The notes beneath the pieces are model-generated. The model saw nothing but the letters and a program-made list of their open reading frames with translations. It made no database searches and was not told the origin of the DNA. Below, in pieces: positions 41,104 to 49,406 of a stretch of DNA of 50,925 nt. The stretch spans positions 1 through 50,925 of the forward strand of contig CALVAN010000014.1 of NCBI GenBank assembly GCA_944325555.1, written 5' to 3'. Position numbers and translations under genes: made by a program. The stretch comes from Candidatus Gastranaerophilales bacterium (GTDB lineage Bacteria > Cyanobacteriota > Vampirovibrionia > Gastranaerophilales > Gastranaerophilaceae). The number at the start of each line of letters is the position of its first letter. Within the stretch, counting starts at the first letter, position 1.

Positions 41104-41901
41104 TTGGATAATAATATATTAATTGATTTTGAAAATATTTATGTAAATTACGGAATGACTACCGTATTGAAAGAAATTAATTTACAAATAAAAAAGAATG
41201 AAAATTGGGTTATACTTGGTGCAAACGGAAGCGGCAAATCTACATTATTAAAACTTTTTTCCCACGATTTGTATCCGAATACAGAATATCACTTTAAAAA
41301 AGAAATATTTGGCAAAGACAGATGGGATATTTTTGAATTAAAAAAAAATCTGGGAATTATATCTAATGCATTGCAAAGCCGTTTTTCAGACTTTAGTCCT
41401 TCAGCAACGGCATATGATATAGTCTTGAGCGGATATTACAGCTCTCTTGGGGTATATAGACATCACAGTTTTTCATCTGAGCAATTAAAAAAAGTTGATC
41501 AAGTTATGGAGTTTTTGGAAATTTTAAGACTTAAAGATAAAAAATTTTCTCAAATGAGTTCAGGAGAACAAAGACGATGTTTAATCGGCAGGTCTTTAAT
41601 CCATAGCCCGGAACTTTTTATATTGGATGAGCCTACTACAGGATTGGATATAAAGGCTCAGTGCTGTTTTATTAAAACTTTGCGAAAAATGGTAAAGACA
41701 TCAGGTATTATATTGGTAACTCATGATGTAGGTGAAATATTTCCGGAAATAACACACGCTGCATTAATATATAATAAAACAATATACAAACAGGGTAAAA
41801 AAGAAACCATACTGACATCTGCAAATTTATCCGAAATTTTTGAAGCAGATATAAATTTAGCATACGAAAACGAACGTTACTATATAAAAAGCATAAAATA
41901 A
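41104..41901 (+). CDS. ABC transporter ATPase subunit without partner
   Basis: 265 residues from a TTG start with AAGGGA upstream. Walker A is GANGSGKST at 39-47, the ABC signature is MSSGEQRR, and Walker B is ELFILDEPTTGLD with a later His-loop VTHDV. The sequence type (NLGIISNALQSRFSDF before the signature) is like YlmA/ModF-type ATPases. No permease or binding protein lies nearby, so it may serve a transporter elsewhere or act as a stand-alone ATPase. It is followed by a TPR lipoprotein gene. Confidence 0.88.
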   Translation: MDNNILIDFENIYVNYGMTTVLKEINLQIKKNENWVILGANGSGKSTLLKLFSHDLYPNTEYHFKKEIFGKDRWDIFELKKNLGIISNALQSRFSDFSPSATAYDIVLSGYYSSLGVYRHHSFSSEQLKKVDQVMEFLEILRLKDKKFSQMSSGEQRRCLIGRSLIHSPELFILDEPTTGLDIKAQCCFIKTLRKMVKTSGIILVTHDVGEIFPEITHAALIYNKTIYKQGKKETILTSANLSEIFEADINLAYENERYYIKSIK

Positions 41902-41948
41902 TTGCCTATTAATGTGTGTATCCTTATAATCTTAATTAGGAGCAGATT

Positions 41949-42959
41949 ATGAGTTTATTAAAATATTTTAAAAGAATAATAACCTGCAGTATTCTAATGT
42001 TCGTGATTGTTTTACAAAGCGGATGCGCCGCTTTAAATTTTAGATATGAATACGACAAAGGAATGCGGGCATATAAAGAAAAAAATTATGAAGAAGCAAT
42101 AATAAGTTTAAATAATGCTCTTAATTACAAACCGGATTCTTATAGTGCTTTGTGTCTTTTAGGGGCAAGCTATGCTTATAAAAATGACAGAAAAATGGCA
42201 GAAAAAACTTTTCAAGATGCAATAAGACTTTTTCCGAATATGTGGAATGCTTATATTTTTCTTGCTGATTTGAAAAGAAGCCAGCATGATTATGATGTTG
42301 CAATAGAATACTATGAAACGGCAGTGACGTTAGAATCCATGGGCGGCAAAGAAAAATTGTATTATAGAAATCTTCTTAAACAAATTAAAGAAGAAGAAGC
42401 TGCCTATATGATGGATGATCCTATGGCAAAACAACAATCCAAAGAAAAGTTTAAAAATGAAATAGTAAATTCATATACAGGAGAAAAGGCAACAAAAGAT
42501 ACTACATTTAATCAAACAGGCGAGGTTATTCTTAATCTGGATAAAAAACAGTGGGTAAAAGCGCTCGAACATAAAGATGATAAATCTAAAGTTATTGAAT
42601 ACGGACTAAAGGGCGAAGATGTTAAAAACTTTAAATGGACACAGCTTGTTACAATACAATATTTTACTTTGAGCGATAATTTTAAGACTACATTGGATGA
42701 ATATTACAGAAATCACATAGGAGCAATAGATGCTATTGCCAAAAATTCAAGCAAACAATTTGATAAAAAAATTATTTATCAAAAACAAAATGAAATTTTG
42801 TATGAATGGAAATTTGATAATTCTAAAGAAACAGAAATAGCAAGAATCGTCTATACACCAAAGGGAATTTATCATATACACTTTGCTAAAAAAGGTGCAT
42901 TTACAAATCAGGAAAAAGCAAAGTATATAGATATGCTTAAAACTGCAACATTAAGATAA
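41949..42959 (+). CDS. TPR-repeat lipoprotein-like protein
   Basis: 336 residues. Hydrophobic N-terminus followed by LQSGCAAL, a lipobox-like end. Three TPR-like units cover residues 35-145 (YDKGMRAYKEKNYEEAIISL, LLGASYAYKNDRKMAEKTF, YDVAIEYYETAVTL). The C-terminal 150 residues form an unknown domain with a strand-rich pattern (QWVKALEHKDDKS, FKWTQLVTIQYFTL). AATTAGGAG precedes the ATG. Probably an envelope scaffold protein. Confidence 0.75.
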   Translation: MSLLKYFKRIITCSILMFVIVLQSGCAALNFRYEYDKGMRAYKEKNYEEAIISLNNALNYKPDSYSALCLLGASYAYKNDRKMAEKTFQDAIRLFPNMWNAYIFLADLKRSQHDYDVAIEYYETAVTLESMGGKEKLYYRNLLKQIKEEEAAYMMDDPMAKQQSKEKFKNEIVNSYTGEKATKDTTFNQTGEVILNLDKKQWVKALEHKDDKSKVIEYGLKGEDVKNFKWTQLVTIQYFTLSDNFKTTLDEYYRNHIGAIDAIAKNSSKQFDKKIIYQKQNEILYEWKFDNSKETEIARIVYTPKGIYHIHFAKKGAFTNQEKAKYIDMLKTATLR

Positions 42960-42997
42960 GATTTTTTGTTAAATGTATTAGACGTTAAAAAATAAGC

Positions 42998-43024
42998 AAA
43001 AAAAAACCTGAGTTAAATCTCAGG
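42998..43024 (-). terminator. Terminator of the 54-residue minus-strand gene
   Basis: CCTGAG-TTAAAT-CTCAGG at 43007-43024 with a run of nine A on its left side, hence nine T on the minus strand. It closes a transcript that reads the small gene at 43098-43262. Confidence 0.8.
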
Positions 43025-43097
43025 CAAAACTAGACTAATAGGGAAAACTCCATAAATCTCCAATATTTGTACACATAAGGTACGTTGTAGATTAATT

Positions 43098-43262
43098 TTA
43101 TTTTATATGCATCATAGCTTTATTGGTTACTGCTATCATCTGCATTGTCTTCCAGAAATCTTCCGGATCAAGTGTGGAACGATTTTCCAGATTCACTGTC
43201 ATCTTTTCCGCATACATTTTTGCAAGCTTTTTATCTATTGCATTGTTAGGACACAAAGCCAT
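43098..43262 (-). CDS. Small protein (54 residues), unknown
   Basis: ATG on the minus strand at 43262, with a GAGG about ten bases upstream. The product starts MALCPNNAIDKKLAKMYAEK and continues with DPEDFWKTMQ and a helical end. It is Met-rich (nine Met), helical and without signal peptide. It ends 74 bases before a strong minus-strand terminator, which supports expression. No family recognised. Confidence 0.55.
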   Translation of the reverse strand: MALCPNNAIDKKLAKMYAEKMTVNLENRSTLDPEDFWKTMQMIAVTNKAMMHIK

Positions 43263-43560
43263 ATATTGTTAACCTCGTTTTAGTTTACTTACTGTATTAA
43301 CGTTTTACTTCTTTTGGTTTCTTTATTTCACTTACATATATATAAAGTATATAAAAAGTATTGAATTTCAGTTTTCTGTTTTTTCGTTACATTTGTTAAC
43401 AAAGTGTATTTGAGTAAATTTTTTTTTATTCGCCTCTTTTGTAAGTTTCCATATAAATAAAACTATAGTTGGCTTTTAAGCGTTTTGATATTTGTTTTTT
43501 TAACATAAGTATTAAGTTATGTAAACCAAATAGATGATATTATTAAAGTTTTCAAATACT
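43263..43560. other. Intergenic region upstream of the small RNA candidate
   Basis: AT-rich with no coding frame longer than a few codons on either strand that has a start signal. It holds upstream signals for the minus-strand small gene and possibly the promoter of the RNA at 43583. I see no other structure in it. Confidence 0.4.
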
Positions 43561-43582
43561 AATGCCGATTAATATATTGTTA

Positions 43583-43648
43583 GACCGAAAGGTCAAACAA
43601 ACCTCCTCCCCAAGTCTAGTAGCCGGCCTAAATGGACGGCTTTTTTTT
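43583..43648 (+). ncRNA. Candidate Yfr1-like small RNA
   Basis: About 66 bases. A 5' hairpin GACC-GAAA-GGTC (43583-43594, a GNRA tetraloop), then 26 unpaired bases with CCTCCTCCCC at 43602-43611, then the terminator hairpin AGCCGGCC-TAAAT-GGACGGCT with eight T. Cyanobacterial Yfr1 has the same plan: two hairpins around an unpaired C-rich core containing CUCCUC, which pairs with Shine-Dalgarno sequences of porin and other mRNAs. Weak -35/-10 (TTTTCA, TATATT) precede it. The resemblance is one of layout and a six-base core, not proven homology. Confidence 0.6.
43621..43648 (+). terminator. Terminator of the small RNA candidate
   Basis: AGCCGGCC and GGACGGCT pair (one G-A mismatch) around TAAAT and are followed by eight T. 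No plus-strand coding gene ends within 600 bases upstream, so it must belong to a noncoding transcript. Confidence 0.85.
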
Positions 43649-43669
43649 ATGTTAAAACCTGATTATTTA

Positions 43670-43704
43670 TAAAACAACGCCGCAGTTATATAAACCACGG
43701 CGTT
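43670..43704 (-). terminator. Terminator of the mtnA transcript
   Basis: AACGCCG and CGGCGTT pair around 15 bases. On the minus strand the hairpin is followed by GTTTTATAAAT. It lies 17 bases after the mtnA stop. Confidence 0.65.
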
Positions 43705-43721
43705 TGTATTACCTTTAACAT

Positions 43722-44795
43722 TTATGCTTCGATAAGGTTGAATGCCTGTTTAATGGATTCTTTATAAGGCGGATAAAGTACGCCTTTTTCCGTAATAATA
43801 CCTTTAATTAAAGAAGCCGGCGTGACATCGAACCCTGGATTTATTACATTTATACCTTCTGCGCAGACTGGTTTTCCGTTGATATGTGTAACTTCTTCGT
43901 GGCTGCGTTCTTCTATTGGTATTTCTTTTCCTGTTTCAATCGAAATATCTATTGTTGACAGAGGTGCTGCAATGTAAAACGGTATATTATGATAATTAGC
44001 AACGATAGCAAGATTGTAGGTGCCTATTTTATTTGCTGTGTCACCGTTTGCGGCAATACGATCCGCACCGACAACTACCATATCTATCATTCCTTTATTC
44101 ATAAAGTAACCGCTCATACCGTCTGTTATGAGTGTTACAGGAATACCATCCATGGCAAGTTCAAATGTGGTAATTCTTGCACCCTGTTGTCTTGGACGTG
44201 TTTCGTCAGCAAATACCTGAATAGTGTTGTCGTTAGCAAAAGCAGAACGCACAACACCTAAAGCTGTACCGTAACCAACGGTAGCAAGTGCACCTGCATT
44301 GCAATGGGTAAGGATTGTTGCACCCTTTTTAGGTACAAGCTGTGCTCCGTTGTCGCCTATTTTTTTATTGATTTCGATATCTTCATTTTCCAGTTGAATG
44401 CCGTGGTCAATAAGCATTTGCACCATTTCGTTAACGGATTTGCCGCTGTTTTTTATATAATCATATTGTTTGTCTACCGCCCACATCAGGTTTACTGCAG
44501 TCGGACGAGAACTTTTCAGGTACTGAGCTTTTGCTTTTAATTTTTGCAGAAACTCTTGAGGATTTTGTGTTTCTTTTGCAATTTCCAACGCAGCCAGCGC
44601 CATACCATGCGCCCCTGCTATACCGATTGCCGGTGCTCCTCGTACAATCATGGTTTTAATTGCATCGAACATATCATCAGATGTTGTTATATCAACGAGT
44701 TTGTACTCATAAGGTATCAAAAGCTGGTCAACCATTCTTGAGACATTTTTGGCTTTAACCCATTCTATAGTTTTTATTTTTGATTTAAAATCCAT
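43722..44795 (-). CDS. mtnA: S-methyl-5-thioribose-1-phosphate isomerase MtnA
   Basis: 357 residues. Isomerises methylthioribose-1-phosphate to the ribulose form in methionine salvage. VRGAPAIGIAGA (ligand loop), Cys165 in THCNAGAL and Asp245 in GADRIAANGD are the family's active-site elements. No other methionine-salvage gene is adjacent, as in organisms that use it for 5'-deoxyadenosine or methylthioadenosine disposal. AAAAGG precedes the ATG. Confidence 0.94.
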   Translation of the reverse strand: MDFKSKIKTIEWVKAKNVSRMVDQLLIPYEYKLVDITTSDDMFDAIKTMIVRGAPAIGIAGAHGMALAALEIAKETQNPQEFLQKLKAKAQYLKSSRPTAVNLMWAVDKQYDYIKNSGKSVNEMVQMLIDHGIQLENEDIEINKKIGDNGAQLVPKKGATILTHCNAGALATVGYGTALGVVRSAFANDNTIQVFADETRPRQQGARITTFELAMDGIPVTLITDGMSGYFMNKGMIDMVVVGADRIAANGDTANKIGTYNLAIVANYHNIPFYIAAPLSTIDISIETGKEIPIEERSHEEVTHINGKPVCAEGINVINPGFDVTPASLIKGIITEKGVLYPPYKESIKQAFNLIEA

Positions 44796-44823
44796 TCCTT
44801 TTCCCTTATTTAGTTATTTATTA

Positions 44824-45300
44824 CTATTCTTGAATTTCTATATCGGTTTGCGATTCTTCCGGTTGAGGTTCAATTTGATTATAAATATACATTGTAACAA
44901 GACCGGAAACGGAATTCATCATTGCAGAGAGTAATGCAACAAAAAATACCAGTGTTATGAGGACAAAAAATCCGGAACGCAATAAAAGACTTACACCAAG
45001 ATAAAATGAACCTTTGTAAATAAGTCCTATAATTGCAGCAAGCGGAATAAATGAAATCGAAAATCCTAAAAAAGATATAAAACCGATAATAGCACCATAC
45101 ATAGCGCCTTGTTTTATATCAAGAATTCCCATCATCTGCATTTTTTTCATATAAACCATAATTATCGGTGCGGCCAGTATAAACAAAGCAAAAAATGAAA
45201 GGTTGCAAATGAAAGGTATTACGGTTAACACACCTAACACAAGTCCAAGCAAGCCTGAAAGTATAGACATCTGTTTAAATAAAAGTTCTTTTATCAGCAT
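44824..45300 (-). CDS. Membrane protein with four or five helices, unknown
   Basis: 158 residues. Hydrophobic segments at about 12-32, 33-51, 70-95, 105-130 with small polar links, then an acidic tail (EPQPEESQTDIEIQE). It resembles the DUF4199-type small membrane proteins in outline only. AAGGAA before the ATG. It lies between ruvC and mtnA on the same strand. Confidence 0.6.
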   Translation of the reverse strand: MLIKELLFKQMSILSGLLGLVLGVLTVIPFICNLSFFALFILAAPIIMVYMKKMQMMGILDIKQGAMYGAIIGFISFLGFSISFIPLAAIIGLIYKGSFYLGVSLLLRSGFFVLITLVFFVALLSAMMNSVSGLVTMYIYNQIEPQPEESQTDIEIQE

Positions 45301-45347
45301 TTCAATTCCTTTGTTTGGTTATCCTTTGTAATTTTATAATAAAATCA

Positions 45348-45845
45348 TTACGAAATACATCTCAGTTCAATTTCCGCATTTCTTGCATGACATACGGCTA
45401 TAGCAATGGAGTCAACTGTATCATCAAGTTTTGGCCATACATTTCCGTTTGTTTCCACCATGCGTTTTACACCTTCTGCCACTTCTGTTTTAGAAGCTCG
45501 ACCGTATCCCGTTATAGTCTGTTTTACAACAATAGGTGTGTATTCGTATGCGTCTATCGAGTATTTTTCAAGCAGCATTAAAATAACACCTCTTGCCTGG
45601 GCAACAGGAATAATTGTTTTTTGGTTTTTGAAAAAATACAACTTTTCTACACCGGCACAATCCGGCTTGTATTCATTAATTATCTGTTCCAAATCCAGAG
45701 AAATTTCCAAAAGTCTTTGGGCGTCGTTTTTATTTTTATTGGTTTGAATGGAACCTGATGCAGCAAGAGTATAAACACCGTCTACAGCATCAATAATGCT
45801 GTAGCCTACAATTGCTATTCCCGGATCAAGCCCCAATATTCTCAT
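45348..45845 (-). CDS. ruvC: Crossover junction endonuclease RuvC
   Basis: 165 residues. Resolves Holliday junctions. The acidic catalytic residues are in place: Asp7 (LGLDPGI), Glu67 (AGVEKLYFF), Asp142 and Asp145 (LDDTVDSIAIAVCHA). Standard length. TATAAT at 45852-45857 on the minus strand ends exactly six bases before the ATG and there is no ribosome binding site, so the mRNA should begin at ATG. No ruvA or ruvB nearby. Confidence 0.94.
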   Translation of the reverse strand: MRILGLDPGIAIVGYSIIDAVDGVYTLAASGSIQTNKNKNDAQRLLEISLDLEQIINEYKPDCAGVEKLYFFKNQKTIIPVAQARGVILMLLEKYSIDAYEYTPIVVKQTITGYGRASKTEVAEGVKRMVETNGNVWPKLDDTVDSIAIAVCHARNAEIELRCIS

Positions 45846-45851
45846 ATGTTA

Positions 45852-45857
45852 ATTATA
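45852..45857 (-). promoter_or_regulatory. -10 box of ruvC, leaderless
   Basis: TATAAT six bases before the ATG on the minus strand. A TTTGTT 17 bases further upstream can serve as -35. Confidence 0.6.
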
Positions 45858-45983
45858 ATGTAGTGTTGAAGAAAAACAAACTTTTATTATTTTGCAATAT
45901 ATAAATAAAGACTAAATGCTGATAGATTAATTATTTTGAGTTATATTATTTATAAGTAAAACAATTGAGAGTTAGAGAGAAAT

Positions 45984-46805
45984 ATGAACCAGTTGGAAAA
46001 AAAGATGCTCAATACCCTGCTTGATTTGAAAGAAAATCATCATGTTATCGGGGTAAAAGCGGAATTTGAAGCTGAAGGCACAAGGATGGAGGAGGCGCTT
46101 CGACTGAAAGAAGTTGTCACAAAAGCCGGACTTGAGATGACAATAAAAATAGGCGGCTGCGAGGCAATTAAAGACATGTTCGACGCAAAAACAATCGGCG
46201 TTAATACGATTGTTGCCCCGATGATTGAAACCGATTATGCCATGCAAAAATATGTTCAGGCGACACATTTTGTGTTCCCTGATGATGAGCACAAAACAGT
46301 GAAATTTCTCTGCAACATAGAAACTATTACAGGGTTTAACAACCTTGATAAAATTATTGCAAATCCGAGCTTTAAAAGTATTTCGGGAATTGTGTTCGGA
46401 AGAACTGATATGACTGGTTCTTTAGGGATGAGTAAAGACGACATAAACCACGATATTATTCTCAAATATGCTACTCAAATCGCTCAAAAAATGCAGGATA
46501 ATAACAAAGAAATGGTCATAGGCGGCGGGGTTTCTGCTATGTCGCTTCCGTTTTTCAAAAAACTTCCACAAGGTGCTCTGACAAGGTTTGAAACCAGAAA
46601 GGTTATCTTTGACGCACAAAAAGCTATACACGATGACAATACCGACAAAGGTATATTAAAGGCTGTCGGATTCGAGCTTATGTGGATTAAAAACAAACAG
46701 AATTTTTACAGTGCAATATCAAGAGAAGATATAAAAAGAATAGAAGTGTTGGAATCACGTTACAAAGATTCAATTAGAGAAGCCGGAGGCTCTGTTGGCT
46801 TATAA
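45984..46805 (+). CDS. HpcH/HpaI-type aldolase/citrate-lyase family protein
   Basis: 273 residues. A TIM-barrel of the HpcH/HpaI type: IKAEFEAEGT-like start (VIGVKAEFEAEGTRMEE), VNTIVAPMIETDYAM, CNIETITGF (metal-binding Glu) and GIVFGRTDMTGSLG (Asp). Members cleave or form oxo-acid aldols; some lie in surface-sugar loci. It is the first gene of an operon with a HAD phosphatase and a ThDP enzyme, overlapping the next gene by 11 bases. The substrate cannot be named. Confidence 0.8.
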   Translation: MNQLEKKMLNTLLDLKENHHVIGVKAEFEAEGTRMEEALRLKEVVTKAGLEMTIKIGGCEAIKDMFDAKTIGVNTIVAPMIETDYAMQKYVQATHFVFPDDEHKTVKFLCNIETITGFNNLDKIIANPSFKSISGIVFGRTDMTGSLGMSKDDINHDIILKYATQIAQKMQDNNKEMVIGGGVSAMSLPFFKKLPQGALTRFETRKVIFDAQKAIHDDNTDKGILKAVGFELMWIKNKQNFYSAISREDIKRIEVLESRYKDSIREAGGSVGL

Positions 46806-47538
46806 GTGTATAGTTTTTGATCTGGACGGGACAATATATTTCGGCTCAAAACCGGCTTTTATGGCACAGGAAATTATCGCAAAAGCCAGACAACATGCTC
46901 AATACGTGTTTTTTGTAACGAATAATTCGGCAAAAACAAGGCAGCAGCTTTTTGAAAAATTGACTTCCATGAATATTGACGTAAAGCTTGATGAAATAAT
47001 TAACTCGGGCTATGCGGTTGCAAAATATCTTTCGGACAATAATTATAAAAATGTCTATTGCATATCCGCACCGTCAATGAAACAGGAAATAAGCTCTTTC
47101 GGGATTGACCCTGTGTCTAAAAATCCTGAGGCTGTTGTAGTGGGATATACACCTGATTTCAGGCTCGGGGATTTAACAGAACTTTTGAATATTGAAAAAA
47201 AACAGGGCTATAAACTTATCATCGCAAACAGGGAACGCTCTTATCCCGGAAACGACGGGCTTATTATGCCGGGAGCGGGGCCTGTTGTCAGTGCAGTTGA
47301 AAACGCCCTGAACAAAAATACGGATTTTGTTATCGGCAAGCCCAACCCGCTGATGCTGGAAACGATGACAAAAGGACTGGATATAAAACCGGAAGAAATC
47401 TGCGTGATAGGCGACAGCTTCGAAAGCGATGTAAAAATGGCACATGACTATGGAGCAGATTCGTTTTTGATTACCACGGCTCCAGTAGAAGGCTGCCGCT
47501 GCGTGGAAAAACTGGCTGATTTAGCGGAGTTGTTATAA
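46795..47538 (+). CDS. HAD-superfamily sugar/nucleotide phosphatase (NagD-like)
   Basis: 247 residues from a TTG start inside the end of the aldolase gene. VFDLDGTIYFG (nucleophile Asp), FVTNNSAKT, GKPNPLMLETM and VIGDSFESDVKMA are HAD motifs I-IV. The cap placement is NagD-like (type IIA). It overlaps the next gene by one base (TAATG). In context it would remove phosphate from a sugar or aldol intermediate. Confidence 0.88.
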   Translation: MAYKCIVFDLDGTIYFGSKPAFMAQEIIAKARQHAQYVFFVTNNSAKTRQQLFEKLTSMNIDVKLDEIINSGYAVAKYLSDNNYKNVYCISAPSMKQEISSFGIDPVSKNPEAVVVGYTPDFRLGDLTELLNIEKKQGYKLIIANRERSYPGNDGLIMPGAGPVVSAVENALNKNTDFVIGKPNPLMLETMTKGLDIKPEEICVIGDSFESDVKMAHDYGADSFLITTAPVEGCRCVEKLADLAELL

Positions 47539-49319
47539 TGATTAAACTGTCTGATTATATAGCGAAAAGATTAAAAGAAGTTTATAACGTAAAAAACGTT
47601 TTTATGGTGTCGGGCGGGGGCGCAATGCACCTCAATGACAGCTTCGGCAGATATATCCCCTATACCTGCAACCACCACGAACAGGCATGTGCAATAGCTG
47701 CAGAAGGCTACGCAAGGGTGAATCAGGAGCTTGCTGTTGTTAACGTTACTACAGGCCCTGGCGGACTTAACTGCCTTAACGGTGTTTTCGGCCAGTGGAC
47801 GGATTCTGTGCCGGTTTTGTACATATCCGGTCAGGTAAAATTCTCAACAACTCTGGCTTCATGTCCTGACATACCGCTCAGGCAGCTGGGAGATCAGGAG
47901 GTTAACATAATAGAATGCGTTAAACCTGTTACAAAATATGCTGTTATGGTTACAGACCCCTACGATATAGAGTATGTTCTGGATAAGGCTGTTTATTTGG
48001 CTACTCACGGACGCAAGGGGCCTGTGTGGATAGATGTTCCGATGAATGTTCAGGCGGCTATGATTGATGAAACAAAGCTCAAAAAATACGACACGGGAGA
48101 GGATGAGCTTGTTTTGCCGTCAATAGATGATGAAATTTCAAAGTTATCGGCTCTGCTCAATTCCGCAAAAAGACCTTTGATAATTGCGGGTCACGGCATA
48201 AGACTTTCAGGCGCAATCGACGATTTTATAAAGCTCGTGCAAAAGCTCAATGTGCCTGTTGTTACAACGATGAACGGGTTTGATGTGATTCCTGAGGATA
48301 ATCCCTGTTTTTGCGCAAGAATCGGCACTGTTGCGAACAGAGCCGGCAATTTTATACTCCAGAATGCGGATCTGGTCATATCAATAGGGTCGAGAAACAA
48401 CATCCGTCAGGTTAGTTATAACTGGGAAAATTTTGCCAAGAAGGCAAAGCTTGTTTGCGTTGACATAGACAAGGCAGAGCTGGACAAACCTACTGTAACT
48501 CCTTTTCTTAAAATACATGCCGATGCAAAAGATTTTATAAACAAAATTTATAACGCTGTTGAAAAAAGGGAATGCACACAGTGGAATGAATGGTGCAAAA
48601 AGATAAAGAAGAAATATCCGCCTGTGGAAGAAGCTCAAAGAGTAGCGCCGAATCCGATAGAACCGTATCATTTTATCGATGAGTTAATACAGTGTTTTAA
48701 AGAAGATGAAATCGTTGTTTGTGCGAACGGCTCAGCGTTTTTGATACCTTTTCAGGTAGGAAAAGTTAAAAAGAATCAGCGCTATATATGGAACTCCGGA
48801 GATGCGTCAATGGGATATGACCTTCCCGCAGCAATAGGAGCGTGCATAGCAAACAACAAACAGCGTGTGGTCTGTATTGCAGGCGATGGGTCTATCATGA
48901 TGAATCTTCAGGAGCTGCAGACCATTGTGCACTACAATTTGCCAGTAAAAATAATTGTTTTAAACAACGACGGCTATATATCCATTCAGCAGACGCAAAA
49001 CAACTTCTTTAACGGAAGAATGACAGCCTGCACAACGGACAGTGGTGTTTCGATACCTGATTTTATCAAGGTGGCCAAAGCCTTCAATCTTCCAACCCTA
49101 ACCATAGACAACCCGTCAGAAATACTGGAGAAGGTTAACGCTGTGTTAAATATGCAGGGCCCTGTGCTGTGCGAGGTTATGCTTTCTCCGGGATATATTT
49201 TTGCACCTAAACTCTCGGCGAGAAAACTCGACGATGGCACAATGGTTTCGCCTTCTCTCGAGGATCTGTATCCGTTTTTACCTCGTGAGGAGCTTGAGGC
49301 AAACTATATAGTTGACTAA
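47538..49319 (+). CDS. Thiamine-diphosphate enzyme, acetolactate-synthase-like
   Basis: 593 residues with three domains: N-terminal with catalytic Glu in NHHEQACAIAAEGYAR, central FAD/NAD-fold-like domain (LIIAGHGIRLSGA), and C-terminal ThDP-binding domain GDGSIMMNLQ with WNSGDASMGYDLPAAIGA. It is not the normal acetolactate synthase by context: no small subunit and no ilv genes are near. Related enzymes in surface loci attach a two-carbon unit to a sugar (YerE) or decarboxylate oxo acids. Operon with the aldolase and the HAD enzyme. Confidence 0.85.
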   Translation: MIKLSDYIAKRLKEVYNVKNVFMVSGGGAMHLNDSFGRYIPYTCNHHEQACAIAAEGYARVNQELAVVNVTTGPGGLNCLNGVFGQWTDSVPVLYISGQVKFSTTLASCPDIPLRQLGDQEVNIIECVKPVTKYAVMVTDPYDIEYVLDKAVYLATHGRKGPVWIDVPMNVQAAMIDETKLKKYDTGEDELVLPSIDDEISKLSALLNSAKRPLIIAGHGIRLSGAIDDFIKLVQKLNVPVVTTMNGFDVIPEDNPCFCARIGTVANRAGNFILQNADLVISIGSRNNIRQVSYNWENFAKKAKLVCVDIDKAELDKPTVTPFLKIHADAKDFINKIYNAVEKRECTQWNEWCKKIKKKYPPVEEAQRVAPNPIEPYHFIDELIQCFKEDEIVVCANGSAFLIPFQVGKVKKNQRYIWNSGDASMGYDLPAAIGACIANNKQRVVCIAGDGSIMMNLQELQTIVHYNLPVKIIVLNNDGYISIQQTQNNFFNGRMTACTTDSGVSIPDFIKVAKAFNLPTLTIDNPSEILEKVNAVLNMQGPVLCEVMLSPGYIFAPKLSARKLDDGTMVSPSLEDLYPFLPREELEANYIVD

Positions 49320-49406
49320 CACCGTGCGTGCTCGCAATGACAAGGCTAGTGCTAAAAATTACGTAACATATACAAGAATGACGACAGGACTGGGTATCCT
49401 GAGACT
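49320..49406. repeat. REP-like fragments in a short intergenic region
   Basis: The stretch has TGCTCGCAATGACAAGG and a later GAATGACGAC, like the CGTCATTGCGAG-type repeats scattered between genes in many bacteria. The copies are incomplete. There is no gene here. Confidence 0.3.

Noticed and set aside
43583-43620. Minus-strand reading of the small RNA as a ribosome binding site GGAGGAGG with a gene
   Set aside because: The frame that follows closes after about 15 codons, and the T-run terminator is oriented for the plus strand.
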